From Streptomonospora sp. PA3 (GTDB lineage Bacteria; Actinomycetota; Actinomycetes; Streptosporangiales; Streptosporangiaceae), in the NCBI RefSeq assembly GCF_009728995.1, contig NZ_VTZW01000010.1, forward strand, positions 1 through 64,000: a stretch of 64,000 nucleotides of DNA, given 5' to 3'. Below, piece after piece: positions 58,211 to 64,000 of this stretch (positions are counted from its first letter, which is position 1; every line of letters begins with the position of its first letter). The notes under the pieces were generated by a model. It was given only the letters and a program-made list of their open reading frames with translations. It did no database searches and was not told the DNA's origin. Position numbers and translations under genes: made by a program.

Positions 58211-58857
58211 GTCCGGACTCCGCCCGCCGTCTCGTCCTGGGCCCGCAGGCCGTAGGCGTCGTAGCTCAGTTCGCCCGCGCGCCAGCGCTCCCGCAGGCCG
58301 TCCTCCTTGGCGATGCGCTGCCTGACCGCCTCCACCGTGGGCGCGATCCGCTCGGCCGGGACCACCGCCGCCCCGTCGTCGTCGAGCACGATGACGTCAC
58401 CCGGGGCGACAGCGGTGCCGCCGATGCGTACCGGCACGTCGATCGAGCCGCGGACGTCCTTGGTCGCGCCGCGGACCCGGCGCCAGCGCGTCCACACCGG
58501 CAGCCCCATCTCCCGCAGGTCGGCCACGTCGCGCACCGAGGCGTCGACCAGCACCCCCGCCGCGCCGCGGGCCTTGGCCTGGGTGGCGAGCAGGTCGCCG
58601 AACAGCGCCACCGGGCGCGGTTCGGGCATGGTCAGCACCAGGACCTCGCCCGGCTGCAGGCCGGCCATCACCTCGTGCACGGCCCGGTTGTCGTCCTGGC
58701 CGCACAGCGCGATGCGGGCGGGGCCGGCCACCCGGGCTCCGGGCAGCAGCGGCTCGACGTCGATGTCGAGCAGTCCCCTGCGCCCGGCCGCCTCGTAGAC
58801 GGTGGCCACGCCCGCCTCGGCGAGCTCGGCCACGGCTGGATCCTGCCGCCCGCTCAC
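58207..58857 (-). CDS. RraA-like / 4-carboxy-4-hydroxy-2-oxoadipate aldolase-like protein
   Basis: 216 residues. The RraA/CHA-aldolase fold is seen in LAEAGVATVYEAAGRRGLLD, GPARIALCGQDDNRAVHEVMAGLQPGEVLVLTMPEPRPVALFGDLLATQAKARGAAGVLVDASVRDVADLREMGLPVWTRWRRVRGATKDVRG, then VAPGDVIVLDDDGAAVVP. The GD-x19-20-R-D arrangement (G-D-L...VDASVRDV) that binds Mg2+ and pyruvate enolate in LigK/GalC is present. Such enzymes split CHA to pyruvate and oxaloacetate or decarboxylate oxaloacetate. It sits next to a GalB-like hydratase, as in gallate or protocatechuate 4,5-cleavage pathways. GTG 58857 overlaps the upstream stop (GTGA). Confidence 0.85.
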   Translation of the reverse strand: MSGRQDPAVAELAEAGVATVYEAAGRRGLLDIDVEPLLPGARVAGPARIALCGQDDNRAVHEVMAGLQPGEVLVLTMPEPRPVALFGDLLATQAKARGAAGVLVDASVRDVADLREMGLPVWTRWRRVRGATKDVRGSIDVPVRIGGTAVAPGDVIVLDDDGAAVVPAERIAPTVEAVRQRIAKEDGLRERWRAGELSYDAYGLRAQDETAGGVRT

Positions 58858-59570
58858 AGCGCCGTCACCGCATTCGGCAGCAGGCGCTGGAAGGCCTCGG
58901 CCTGGCGGATCCCGGAGTCGCCGGTGACCTTGCGCGCGTGGTTGCCGCGCTGCTCGGCACGCTGGCGGTAGTAGTCCTGCAGGTACTGCTGGGCCTGCAT
59001 GGCCGCCATGGCCTCGACCTTGCGCTCGAACACCGGGGTGATGTCGACGTAGACCGAGGGCACGAACCCGCACAGCTCGGGCTGGTGGGGCTCGAAGACG
59101 AGGAACTCCGAGGGGGGCGCGGTGCGGAAGCCGCTGGCCACCCCGGCACCGGAGGTGAGCAGCCGGGCCTTGGCCACGGCGGCGTGGGCCGCGGGGTGGT
59201 CGGGGTTGAAGGGGTCGTGCTCGGGGTGGGTGAGCACCACGTTCGGCGCGAAGTCGCGCATCATCTCGGCCAGGCGGTCGACCGCCTCGGGGCCCACGTG
59301 CAACGGATAGTCGCCCAGGTCGAGCGCCTCGAACCGGGCGCCGACCGCGGCCGCGGCCTTCTCGGCCTCGGTGTGGCGGATGCGCTTGACGTTCTCCTCG
59401 GTCTGGCCCGGCTGCTCCCACAGCTTGCCGGACTCCCCGCGCTCGCCGTAGGACAGCGCGACCACGACCGCCTCGCCGCCCGCCTCGGTGTGGCAGGCGA
59501 CCGCGCCGGCGGCGCGCCATACGAAGTCGGCGCTGTGCGCGCCGACGACCATCATGCGGCGGTTGCTCAT
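58854..59570 (-). CDS. PIG-L family protein, 4-oxalomesaconate hydratase (GalB)-like
   Basis: 238 residues. The PIG-L/LmbE zinc-binding motif AHSADFVWRAAGA (His-x-x-Asp), the mid block VVLTHPEHDPFNPDHPAAHAAVAKA and H in NPDHPAAH supply metal ligands. The AHSADFVWR form, in place of the AHPDDE of deacetylases, resembles GalB, a PIG-L protein that hydrates 4-oxalomesaconate in gallate degradation. Adjacent CHA-aldolase-like and transporter genes agree with a catabolic, not deacetylase, role. ATG 59570 overlaps the next gene's stop (ATGA). Confidence 0.8.
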   Translation of the reverse strand: MSNRRMMVVGAHSADFVWRAAGAVACHTEAGGEAVVVALSYGERGESGKLWEQPGQTEENVKRIRHTEAEKAAAAVGARFEALDLGDYPLHVGPEAVDRLAEMMRDFAPNVVLTHPEHDPFNPDHPAAHAAVAKARLLTSGAGVASGFRTAPPSEFLVFEPHQPELCGFVPSVYVDITPVFERKVEAMAAMQAQQYLQDYYRQRAEQRGNHARKVTGDSGIRQAEAFQRLLPNAVTAL

Positions 59571-60532
59571 CGGGCTCCCTCCTTGGCGGCGGCACCGGCG
59601 CCCGCCCGCTCGCTGTCGGCACCGGCCAGCCAGCGGGAGTTGTGCACCGCCATGGTGCCGATCTCGTCTTCGGTGAAGCCCTCGGCGAGGAGCCGGTCGG
59701 CCAGGATCGCCAGGCCGTCCTCGACGGGGGGATTGAACGGTTGGCCGAGGTCGCTGGAGAGCACGGAGTTCTCCGGGCCGGCGGCGCGGATGTTGTCCAT
59801 CCAGGTGGTCCAGGCGACCTTGCCGGTGTAGGGGGTGGTGAAGCACCGCTCCAGCAGCACGCCCTGCTCGGCCAGGTGCCGCTGCCGCTCGGCCTCCACG
59901 CGCTGGGACGTGAACTCGGGGTGGGTGACGACCACGCGCCGCACGCCCTCCTCCAGGGCGGCCCGCGCCACGACCTCGATCTCGGAGGTGCTGAGGTGGC
60001 CGGTCGCCAGGGTCATGTCGTGCTTGGCGATCACCCGCAGCACCTGCCGGGTGAGGCCGCGGACGGCGCCCTGCTCGTCGAGGACCTCGACGGGGTCGGC
60101 CGCCATGCCCTCGGCGCGCAGCTCGTCCTGGAGCTGGGCCCACATCGGGGGTGTGGCGCCCTCGGGCGCGGAGGCCGTGCACGCGCGCTGGTTGGAGCTG
60201 TCGACCGTCGGCAGCCAGACGACCTGGGCTCCGCCGCGGCCGGCGATGTCGACCGCGATGGGGTTGAGGCCGCCCACCGAGCCGTTGAGGGTGATCGCGC
60301 CGACCGCGTGGCAGGCGGGGACCGCCGCGTTGACCACCGCGGCGCGCTCGGCCGTGGGGACGTAGTGCGATTTCAGGACGAATCCGGCCAGGCCGACCGC
60401 GGCGAAGCGCGGAGCCAGGGCGAGGTCGTCGATCCGCCGCCGCATCACGTCGGGTGCGACGTGGATGTGGGTGTCGTAGGCCCCTGCGACGAGGTCCCGC
60501 GCCCGGGACGAGGGCGTCGGATGCTCGGTCAT
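59567..60532 (-). CDS. Amidohydrolase-like protein (DUF6282-type)
   Basis: 321 residues in a metal-dependent hydrolase TIM barrel. DTHIHVAPDVMRRRIDD is the N-terminal H-x-H, with DMTLATGHLSTSEIE and VVVTHPEFTSQR as later metal-binding histidines, and LSSDLGQPFNP the C-terminal Asp. It looks like DUF6282 proteins, whose reaction is uncharacterised; lactone or amide hydrolysis is plausible. The start is ATG 60532 with GAGGCGGT upstream; ATG 60556 is also in frame. It is the first structural gene of the catabolic/transport operon and lies 36 bp below a GntR-like operator. Confidence 0.8.
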   Translation of the reverse strand: MTEHPTPSSRARDLVAGAYDTHIHVAPDVMRRRIDDLALAPRFAAVGLAGFVLKSHYVPTAERAAVVNAAVPACHAVGAITLNGSVGGLNPIAVDIAGRGGAQVVWLPTVDSSNQRACTASAPEGATPPMWAQLQDELRAEGMAADPVEVLDEQGAVRGLTRQVLRVIAKHDMTLATGHLSTSEIEVVARAALEEGVRRVVVTHPEFTSQRVEAERQRHLAEQGVLLERCFTTPYTGKVAWTTWMDNIRAAGPENSVLSSDLGQPFNPPVEDGLAILADRLLAEGFTEDEIGTMAVHNSRWLAGADSERAGAGAAAKEGAR

Positions 60533-60567
60533 ACCGCCTCGAATCAGTGTCGACATAATGACTGAAG

Positions 60568-60583
60568 AAATTGTTAACAATTT
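60568..60583. promoter_or_regulatory. GntR-FCD operator upstream of the catabolic operon
   Basis: A perfect 16-bp palindrome AAATTGTTAACAATTT, containing the TTGT-n2-ACAA form favoured by FadR-type GntR proteins. It lies 36 bp before the amidohydrolase start and 141 bp beyond the end of the gntR gene. Confidence 0.75.
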
Positions 60584-60723
60584 TGCCGACACGTGTCAAG
60601 GGTCACGATATGCGGATCGTCGCTGGTCGGACCGCTACTCCGCGGCTCCGGGACACGGCAGCGCGGCCGCCGGGCCCCGCGAGGGGGCCGCGCCGACCGC
60701 GCAGTACGGGAGATCGGGCGCGA

Positions 60724-61428
60724 TCAGACGCGCAGGTTGCTTACCGGGGTGCCGGCCCCTTTCAGCGCCTCGATCACGCTGCCCAGGTGGGCGCGCATCG
60801 CGCGCTCGGCGGCGTCGGGGTCGTGGGAGCCGATGGCGTCGATGATGGCGAGGTGCTCGGGGAGCGAGACTCCGGGCCGGCCGGGCTGCAGGGACAGCCG
60901 GAACTGGTGGCGCACGCTCTGCGCGCGCAGCCGCTCCAGCACGGCTCCCGCGGTCTGCTGCCCGCTGAGCTCGCGGATCCGGCGATGCAGCAGCTGGTTG
61001 GCCTCGGAGTAGCCCAGCACGTTGCCCTCGGCGACCAGCCGCTCCATCCGGGCGCCGATCGCGCGCAGCTCGGCGGCCTCCTCCTCGTCGACCCGCTCGG
61101 CCGCCTTGGCGGCGCAGAGCGCCTCCAGCATCATCCGCACCTCGCAGATCTCCACGGCCTCCTCCAGCGACACCGCGCGGACCCGGGCGCCGCGGTTCTG
61201 CTCCCGCTCGACCAGCCCCTCCTCGGTGAGCTGGAGCAGCGCCGAGCGCACCGCGCTGCGGCTGACGCCGAACCGGGCCGACAGGTCGGCCTCGACCAGC
61301 CGCTGCTCCGGGGCGAACTCGCCGCTGGTGATGGCCTCGCGGATCGCCGCGGCGACGGAGCCCCCCGAACCCCTCTCCCGACCCGTCGCCGTACGCTGCG
61401 AGCGCGACTCTCCGCGGTTCGTAGCCAC
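60724..61428 (-). CDS. GntR-family regulator, FCD (FadR) type
   Basis: 234 residues. The winged helix is at about 24-90 (SVAAAIREAITSGEFAPEQRLVEADLSARFGVSRSAVRSALLQLTEEGLVEREQNRGARVR). The all-helical FCD ligand domain at about 95-225 has the metal/ligand residues typical of organic-acid sensors (EICEVRMMLEALCAAKAAER, NQLLHRRIRELSG, LPEHLAIIDAIGSHDPDAAERAMRAHL). GTG 61428 is chosen. It lies upstream of the catabolic operon on the same strand and divergent from the dehydrogenase gene. Similar ATTGT-n3-CAAT palindromes occur on both sides. Confidence 0.95.
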   Translation of the reverse strand: MATNRGESRSQRTATGRERGSGGSVAAAIREAITSGEFAPEQRLVEADLSARFGVSRSAVRSALLQLTEEGLVEREQNRGARVRAVSLEEAVEICEVRMMLEALCAAKAAERVDEEEAAELRAIGARMERLVAEGNVLGYSEANQLLHRRIRELSGQQTAGAVLERLRAQSVRHQFRLSLQPGRPGVSLPEHLAIIDAIGSHDPDAAERAMRAHLGSVIEALKGAGTPVSNLRV

Positions 61429-61478
61429 ATTCCCTCGCTTCCCCAGTGCTCCGCCGGCCCCGCGAGCCCGACGGCAAT

Positions 61479-61490
61479 ATTGTCGCCAAT
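61479..61490. promoter_or_regulatory. Second GntR operator-like palindrome
   Basis: ATTGTCGCCAAT in the 117-bp gap between gntR and the divergent dehydrogenase gene. It matches 9 of 12 positions of the core ATTGTTAACAAT at 60570-60581, suggesting coordinated control of both directions. Confidence 0.55.
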
Positions 61491-61545
61491 TTCGTTGTCA
61501 GATTAGTGTAGACGGGGTTGGACCGACGACCGTGGGGAGCAGACC

Positions 61546-62349
61546 GTGAGCGTTGAGCAAGGGCCGAGTGTCCGGATCGCCGTGCTGGGGCTGGGCGAGG
61601 CGGGCGGGCATATCGCCGCCGACCTGCACGCCGCCGGAGCGCGGGTGCAGGGCTACGACCCGGTCAAGAGCGCCCCGGCGGGCGTCGCCGACATGCCCGG
61701 CGAGGCCGCCGCAGTGACAGGGTGCGACCTGGTGCTCAGCGTCAACAGCGCCAAGGCGGCCGGCGACGCGCTGCGGGCCGGCCTCGCCGGCGCCGGCCCC
61801 GGCACCCTGTGGGCCGACCTCAACACCGCCGCGCCCCAGCTCAAGCGCCGGCTCGGCGAGATCGCCGCCGACGCCGGAATCGCCTTCGCCGACGTCTCCC
61901 TGATGTCCCCGGTGCCCGGCCGCGGCCTGCGCACCCCGATGCTGGCCTCCGGCCCCGGAGCGGCCCGCTACGCCGACCTGATGGGCCCGCTGGGCGCCGA
62001 CGTCGAGCCGATGGAGGGGCCGGCGGGCCTGGCCGCCGAACGCAAGCTGCTGCGCAGCGTCTTCTTCAAAGGGCTCGCCGCGGCCGTCGTCGAGGCGCTG
62101 GAGGCGGGGCGCGCCGCCGGCTGCGAGGAGTGGCTGCGCGAGAACATCGCCGACGAGCTGGTCCGGGCCGACGCCGGAACGGTCCGCCGCCTGGTCGAGG
62201 GCAGCCGCGTCCACGCCGCCCGCCGCACCGACGAGATGCGGGCCGCGGCCGACATGCTCACCGACCTGGGCGTAGCGCCGCTGATCAGCGGCGCCAGCCG
62301 CGACCTGCTGCAGAACCTCCAGGAGCGGGCCGCGGACCCGACCGGATGA
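61546..62349 (+). CDS. NAD(P)-dependent 6PGDH-like dehydrogenase (DUF1932 C-terminus)
   Basis: 267 residues. The N-terminal Rossmann fold is VRIAVLGLGEAGGHIAADLHAAGARVQGYDP, the usual beta-hydroxyacid dehydrogenase start. FADVSLMSPVPGRGLRTPMLASG corresponds to the DVSLMSPVPG loop of this subgroup. The C-terminal helical DUF1932 domain begins near AERKLLRSVFFKGLAAAVVEALEAG and contains the catalytic Lys region. It probably oxidises or reduces a hydroxy-acid of the neighbouring pathway. GTG 61546 has GGGGAG 11 nt upstream. Confidence 0.9.
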   Translation: MSVEQGPSVRIAVLGLGEAGGHIAADLHAAGARVQGYDPVKSAPAGVADMPGEAAAVTGCDLVLSVNSAKAAGDALRAGLAGAGPGTLWADLNTAAPQLKRRLGEIAADAGIAFADVSLMSPVPGRGLRTPMLASGPGAARYADLMGPLGADVEPMEGPAGLAAERKLLRSVFFKGLAAAVVEALEAGRAAGCEEWLRENIADELVRADAGTVRRLVEGSRVHAARRTDEMRAAADMLTDLGVAPLISGASRDLLQNLQERAADPTG

Positions 62350-62449
62350 GCGCTCCGCGGGCAGCGGCCGCGATGCACCGCGGCGACGTTTGGGCGGGCC
62401 GGGTTGCGGTAGCGATCCACCAGCGCCATCGGGCCCCCGCGAAAGGACG

Positions 62450-62962
62450 ATGATGACCTCCATCGTGCACACGGTGAGCGAAGAGGAGCGCGAATACGAG
62501 GGCGACGCGTCCCGGCCCACCGGGTCCTACGTCGTGACTCTGGCGGCCTACGGGGCGTGCGTCGCCGCGCTCGGCGCGCTCGCGCGCAGGCGCGGGCGGC
62601 CGCTGCCGGAGTCGGTGTCGCCGTGGGACCTCGCCCTGGTCTCCGCCTCGACGCACAAGCTCTCGCGGCTGATCGCCAAGGATCCGGTCGCCAGTCCGCT
62701 GCGCTTCCCCTTCACCCGCTTCAAGGGCGCCTCCGCCCCGGCGGAACTGCACGAGGAGGTGCGCGGCAAGGGGGCGCGGCACGCGATCGGCGAGCTGATC
62801 ACCTGCCCGTTCTGCGTCGCCCAGTGGGTGGCGACCGCGCACGTGGCCGGGCTGGTCTTCGCGCCGCGCGCCACGCGCTTGGGCGCCGCCACGATGACCG
62901 CCGTCGGACTCTCCGACTGGCTCCAGTTCGGCTACGCCTGGCTGCAGCAGCGCGCACAGTGA
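62450..62962 (+). CDS. DUF1360 family membrane protein
   Basis: 170 residues. The DUF1360 signature CPFCVAQWVATAHVAGL and the upstream block DLALVSASTHKLSRLIAKDPVASPLRFPFTRFKG are unmistakable. Three hydrophobic helices suggest membrane insertion. The function is unknown; the paired Cys residues may bind metal or form a disulfide. ATG 62450 (or 62453) follows AAAGGA. It lies 100 bp after the dehydrogenase gene and is probably separate from it. Confidence 0.9.
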   Translation: MMTSIVHTVSEEEREYEGDASRPTGSYVVTLAAYGACVAALGALARRRGRPLPESVSPWDLALVSASTHKLSRLIAKDPVASPLRFPFTRFKGASAPAELHEEVRGKGARHAIGELITCPFCVAQWVATAHVAGLVFAPRATRLGAATMTAVGLSDWLQFGYAWLQQRAQ

Positions 62963-63081
62963 CGCGCACCCGGGCCCTGCCGGGCCGGAACCGAAGACCG
63001 AGCGGGCCCAGGCTTGACCGGCACCGCGCGGCGCGCGATTCTCGGGGCGCAGCGTCGCGTCCCACCCTCCAGGAGCCACCC

Positions 63082-63906
63082 GTGAACGAGCAGGATCCCG
63101 CCGTGCCCCAGGGCCCCGGCGGCGCCGCGATCGACCTGACCGTGCCGCACTCGGCCCGGGTGTGGAACTACTGGCTCGGCGGCAAGGACAACTACGCGGT
63201 CGATCGGGCCGCCGGCGACGACGTCCTGGCGCGCCTGCCCGACATCGCCGACGGGGCGCGCGCCGAGCGGGCGTTCCTGGTCCGGGTGATCCGCCATCTC
63301 GTCGCCGAGGCCGGAATCCGCCAGTTCCTGGATATCGGCACCGGCCTGCCGACCATGGACAACACCCACGAGGCGGCCCAGCGGCTGGCGCCGGAGTGCC
63401 GGGTCGTCTACGTCGACAACGACCCGTTGGTGATGGCGCACGCCCAGGCACTGCTGACCAGCACGTGCGAAGGGGCGACCGACTACATCGAGGCCGACCT
63501 GCGCGACCCGGAGACCATCCTGTCCCGGAGCGCGCGGACGCTGGACTTCGACCAACCGATCGGTCTGATGCTGCTGGGCGTGGTGAACCACATCGTGGAC
63601 GACGACGAGTCCTACTCCGCCGTCTCCCGCCTGGTCCGGGCCCTGCCCGCGGGCAGCCACATGGCCCTGACCCACTCCACGGCCGAGGTCCACGGTGAGC
63701 CGATGCTGCAGGTCATGCGCGAGATGAACGAACGGGGCGGCACCCCGATCACCGCGCGGGACCGGCGACGCATCGAGCGCTATTTCGACGGCACCGAACT
63801 GCTGGAGCCGGGGGTGGTCTCCTGCTCGCGCTGGCGCCCCGACGCGACCGACATCGGCACGCCGCCCGAGGTCTACCTCTTCGGCGGCGTCGGCCGGATC
63901 GGCTGA
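63082..63906 (+). CDS. DUF574-family SAM-dependent methyltransferase
   Basis: 274 residues of the large actinomycete DUF574 (Methyltransf_19) family. The signature HSARVWNYWLGGKDNYAVDRAAGD is at the N-terminus. Motif I is FLDIGTGLPTMDNTHEAAQ, then VVYVDNDPLVMAHAQALL for SAM adenine binding, and PIGLMLLGVVNHI for the third strand. Substrates of this family are mostly unknown; genomes carry many paralogues, often in development-linked loci. GTG 63082 has AGGAG 8 nt upstream. Confidence 0.95.
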   Translation: MNEQDPAVPQGPGGAAIDLTVPHSARVWNYWLGGKDNYAVDRAAGDDVLARLPDIADGARAERAFLVRVIRHLVAEAGIRQFLDIGTGLPTMDNTHEAAQRLAPECRVVYVDNDPLVMAHAQALLTSTCEGATDYIEADLRDPETILSRSARTLDFDQPIGLMLLGVVNHIVDDDESYSAVSRLVRALPAGSHMALTHSTAEVHGEPMLQVMREMNERGGTPITARDRRRIERYFDGTELLEPGVVSCSRWRPDATDIGTPPEVYLFGGVGRIG

Positions 63907-63934
63907 GCGCTCCGGCGGGGTGCGGGCGCGGGCC

Positions 63935-64000
63935 TCACCAGGCGACGGGCAGCTCGGTCAGGCCGCCGGTCACCGTTCGGCGGTTCCAGTCCAGCTCCCC
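63935..64000 (-). CDS. Possible cytochrome P450, C-terminal 21 residues (truncated by window)
   Basis: The minus strand ends with GELDWNRRTVTGGLTELPVAW then TGA. The pattern of a W-R/N-R strand followed by G-L-x-x-L-P-V-x-W at the very C-terminus is common to bacterial cytochromes P450. Only 21 residues lie inside the window, so the call is tentative and the haem-binding Cys is outside. Confidence 0.4.
   Translation of the reverse strand, partial: GELDWNRRTVTGGLTELPVAW

Overview
The window is 64 kb of high-GC DNA (roughly 70 percent or more by eye). GTG and TTG starts, ATGA and GTGA gene overlaps, several probably leaderless transcripts and an actinobacterial RpoB C-terminus all point to an actinomycete chromosome. 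The RpoB tail and gene content resemble Streptosporangiales such as Nocardiopsaceae, but the genus cannot be fixed from the sequence alone. There are 57 protein-coding genes, two of them cut by the window edges. I saw no rRNA, tRNA, CRISPR array or intact insertion sequence.

Layout. 0-2 kb: the C-terminal half of an RNA polymerase beta subunit, closed by a 22-bp hairpin and NOT followed by rpoC, so probably a second rpoB copy. 2-6 kb: small housekeeping genes (two methyltransferases, a VOC protein, DedA, a GbsR/MarR regulator with a large palindrome). 6-10 kb: a tightly overlapping three-gene unit made of an NrtR-like Nudix regulator, a nucleoside-phosphorylase-fold protein and a four-pass membrane protein. 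The last two carry a near-matching RHIM/BASS-like short motif (VGIQA...). This is the best candidate for a poorly described conflict or signalling system. 10-12 kb: an ECF41 sigma factor beside a carboxymuconolactone-decarboxylase-family gene that has an exact ECF41-type promoter. 12-15.6 kb: a TetR regulator coupled to a rifampicin-phosphotransferase-like enzyme. 15.6-16 kb: a non-coding tandem repeat array. 17.1 kb: a nested inverted-repeat element.

17-26 kb: formylglycine-generating enzyme, arylsulfatase, a glycine-betaine ABC transporter and, divergently, a choline-oxidase-like flavoenzyme. Together they suggest uptake or synthesis of betaine from choline compounds, possibly sulfated ones. 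26-29 kb: a TRAP transporter. 29-33 kb: XRE-PPOX fusion, methyltransferase, XRE-cupin, LLM oxidoreductase. 33-36 kb: cydAB. 36-47 kb: desaturase, serine hydrolase, MTHFS-like protein, MurNAc recycling (PTS EIIBC plus MurQ), ferritin-like DUF892, SRPBCC, DUF2231, SDR, TauE. 47-50 kb: a LacI regulator and a secreted GH16 glucanase whose promoter carries a perfect 20-bp palindrome. 50-55 kb: MerR with an old yellow enzyme, a beta-propeller phytase with a PHO-box-like repeat, and an orphan NodU-type carbamoyltransferase.

55-62 kb: a translationally coupled operon of a NitT/TauT-type ABC transporter, an RraA/CHA-aldolase-like protein, a GalB-like PIG-L protein and a DUF6282-like amidohydrolase. 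It is preceded by a GntR-FCD regulator and a divergent 6PGDH-like dehydrogenase. It looks like a catabolic cluster for an organic acid, possibly derived from an aromatic. 62-64 kb: DUF1360, a DUF574-type methyltransferase and the tail of what may be a cytochrome P450.
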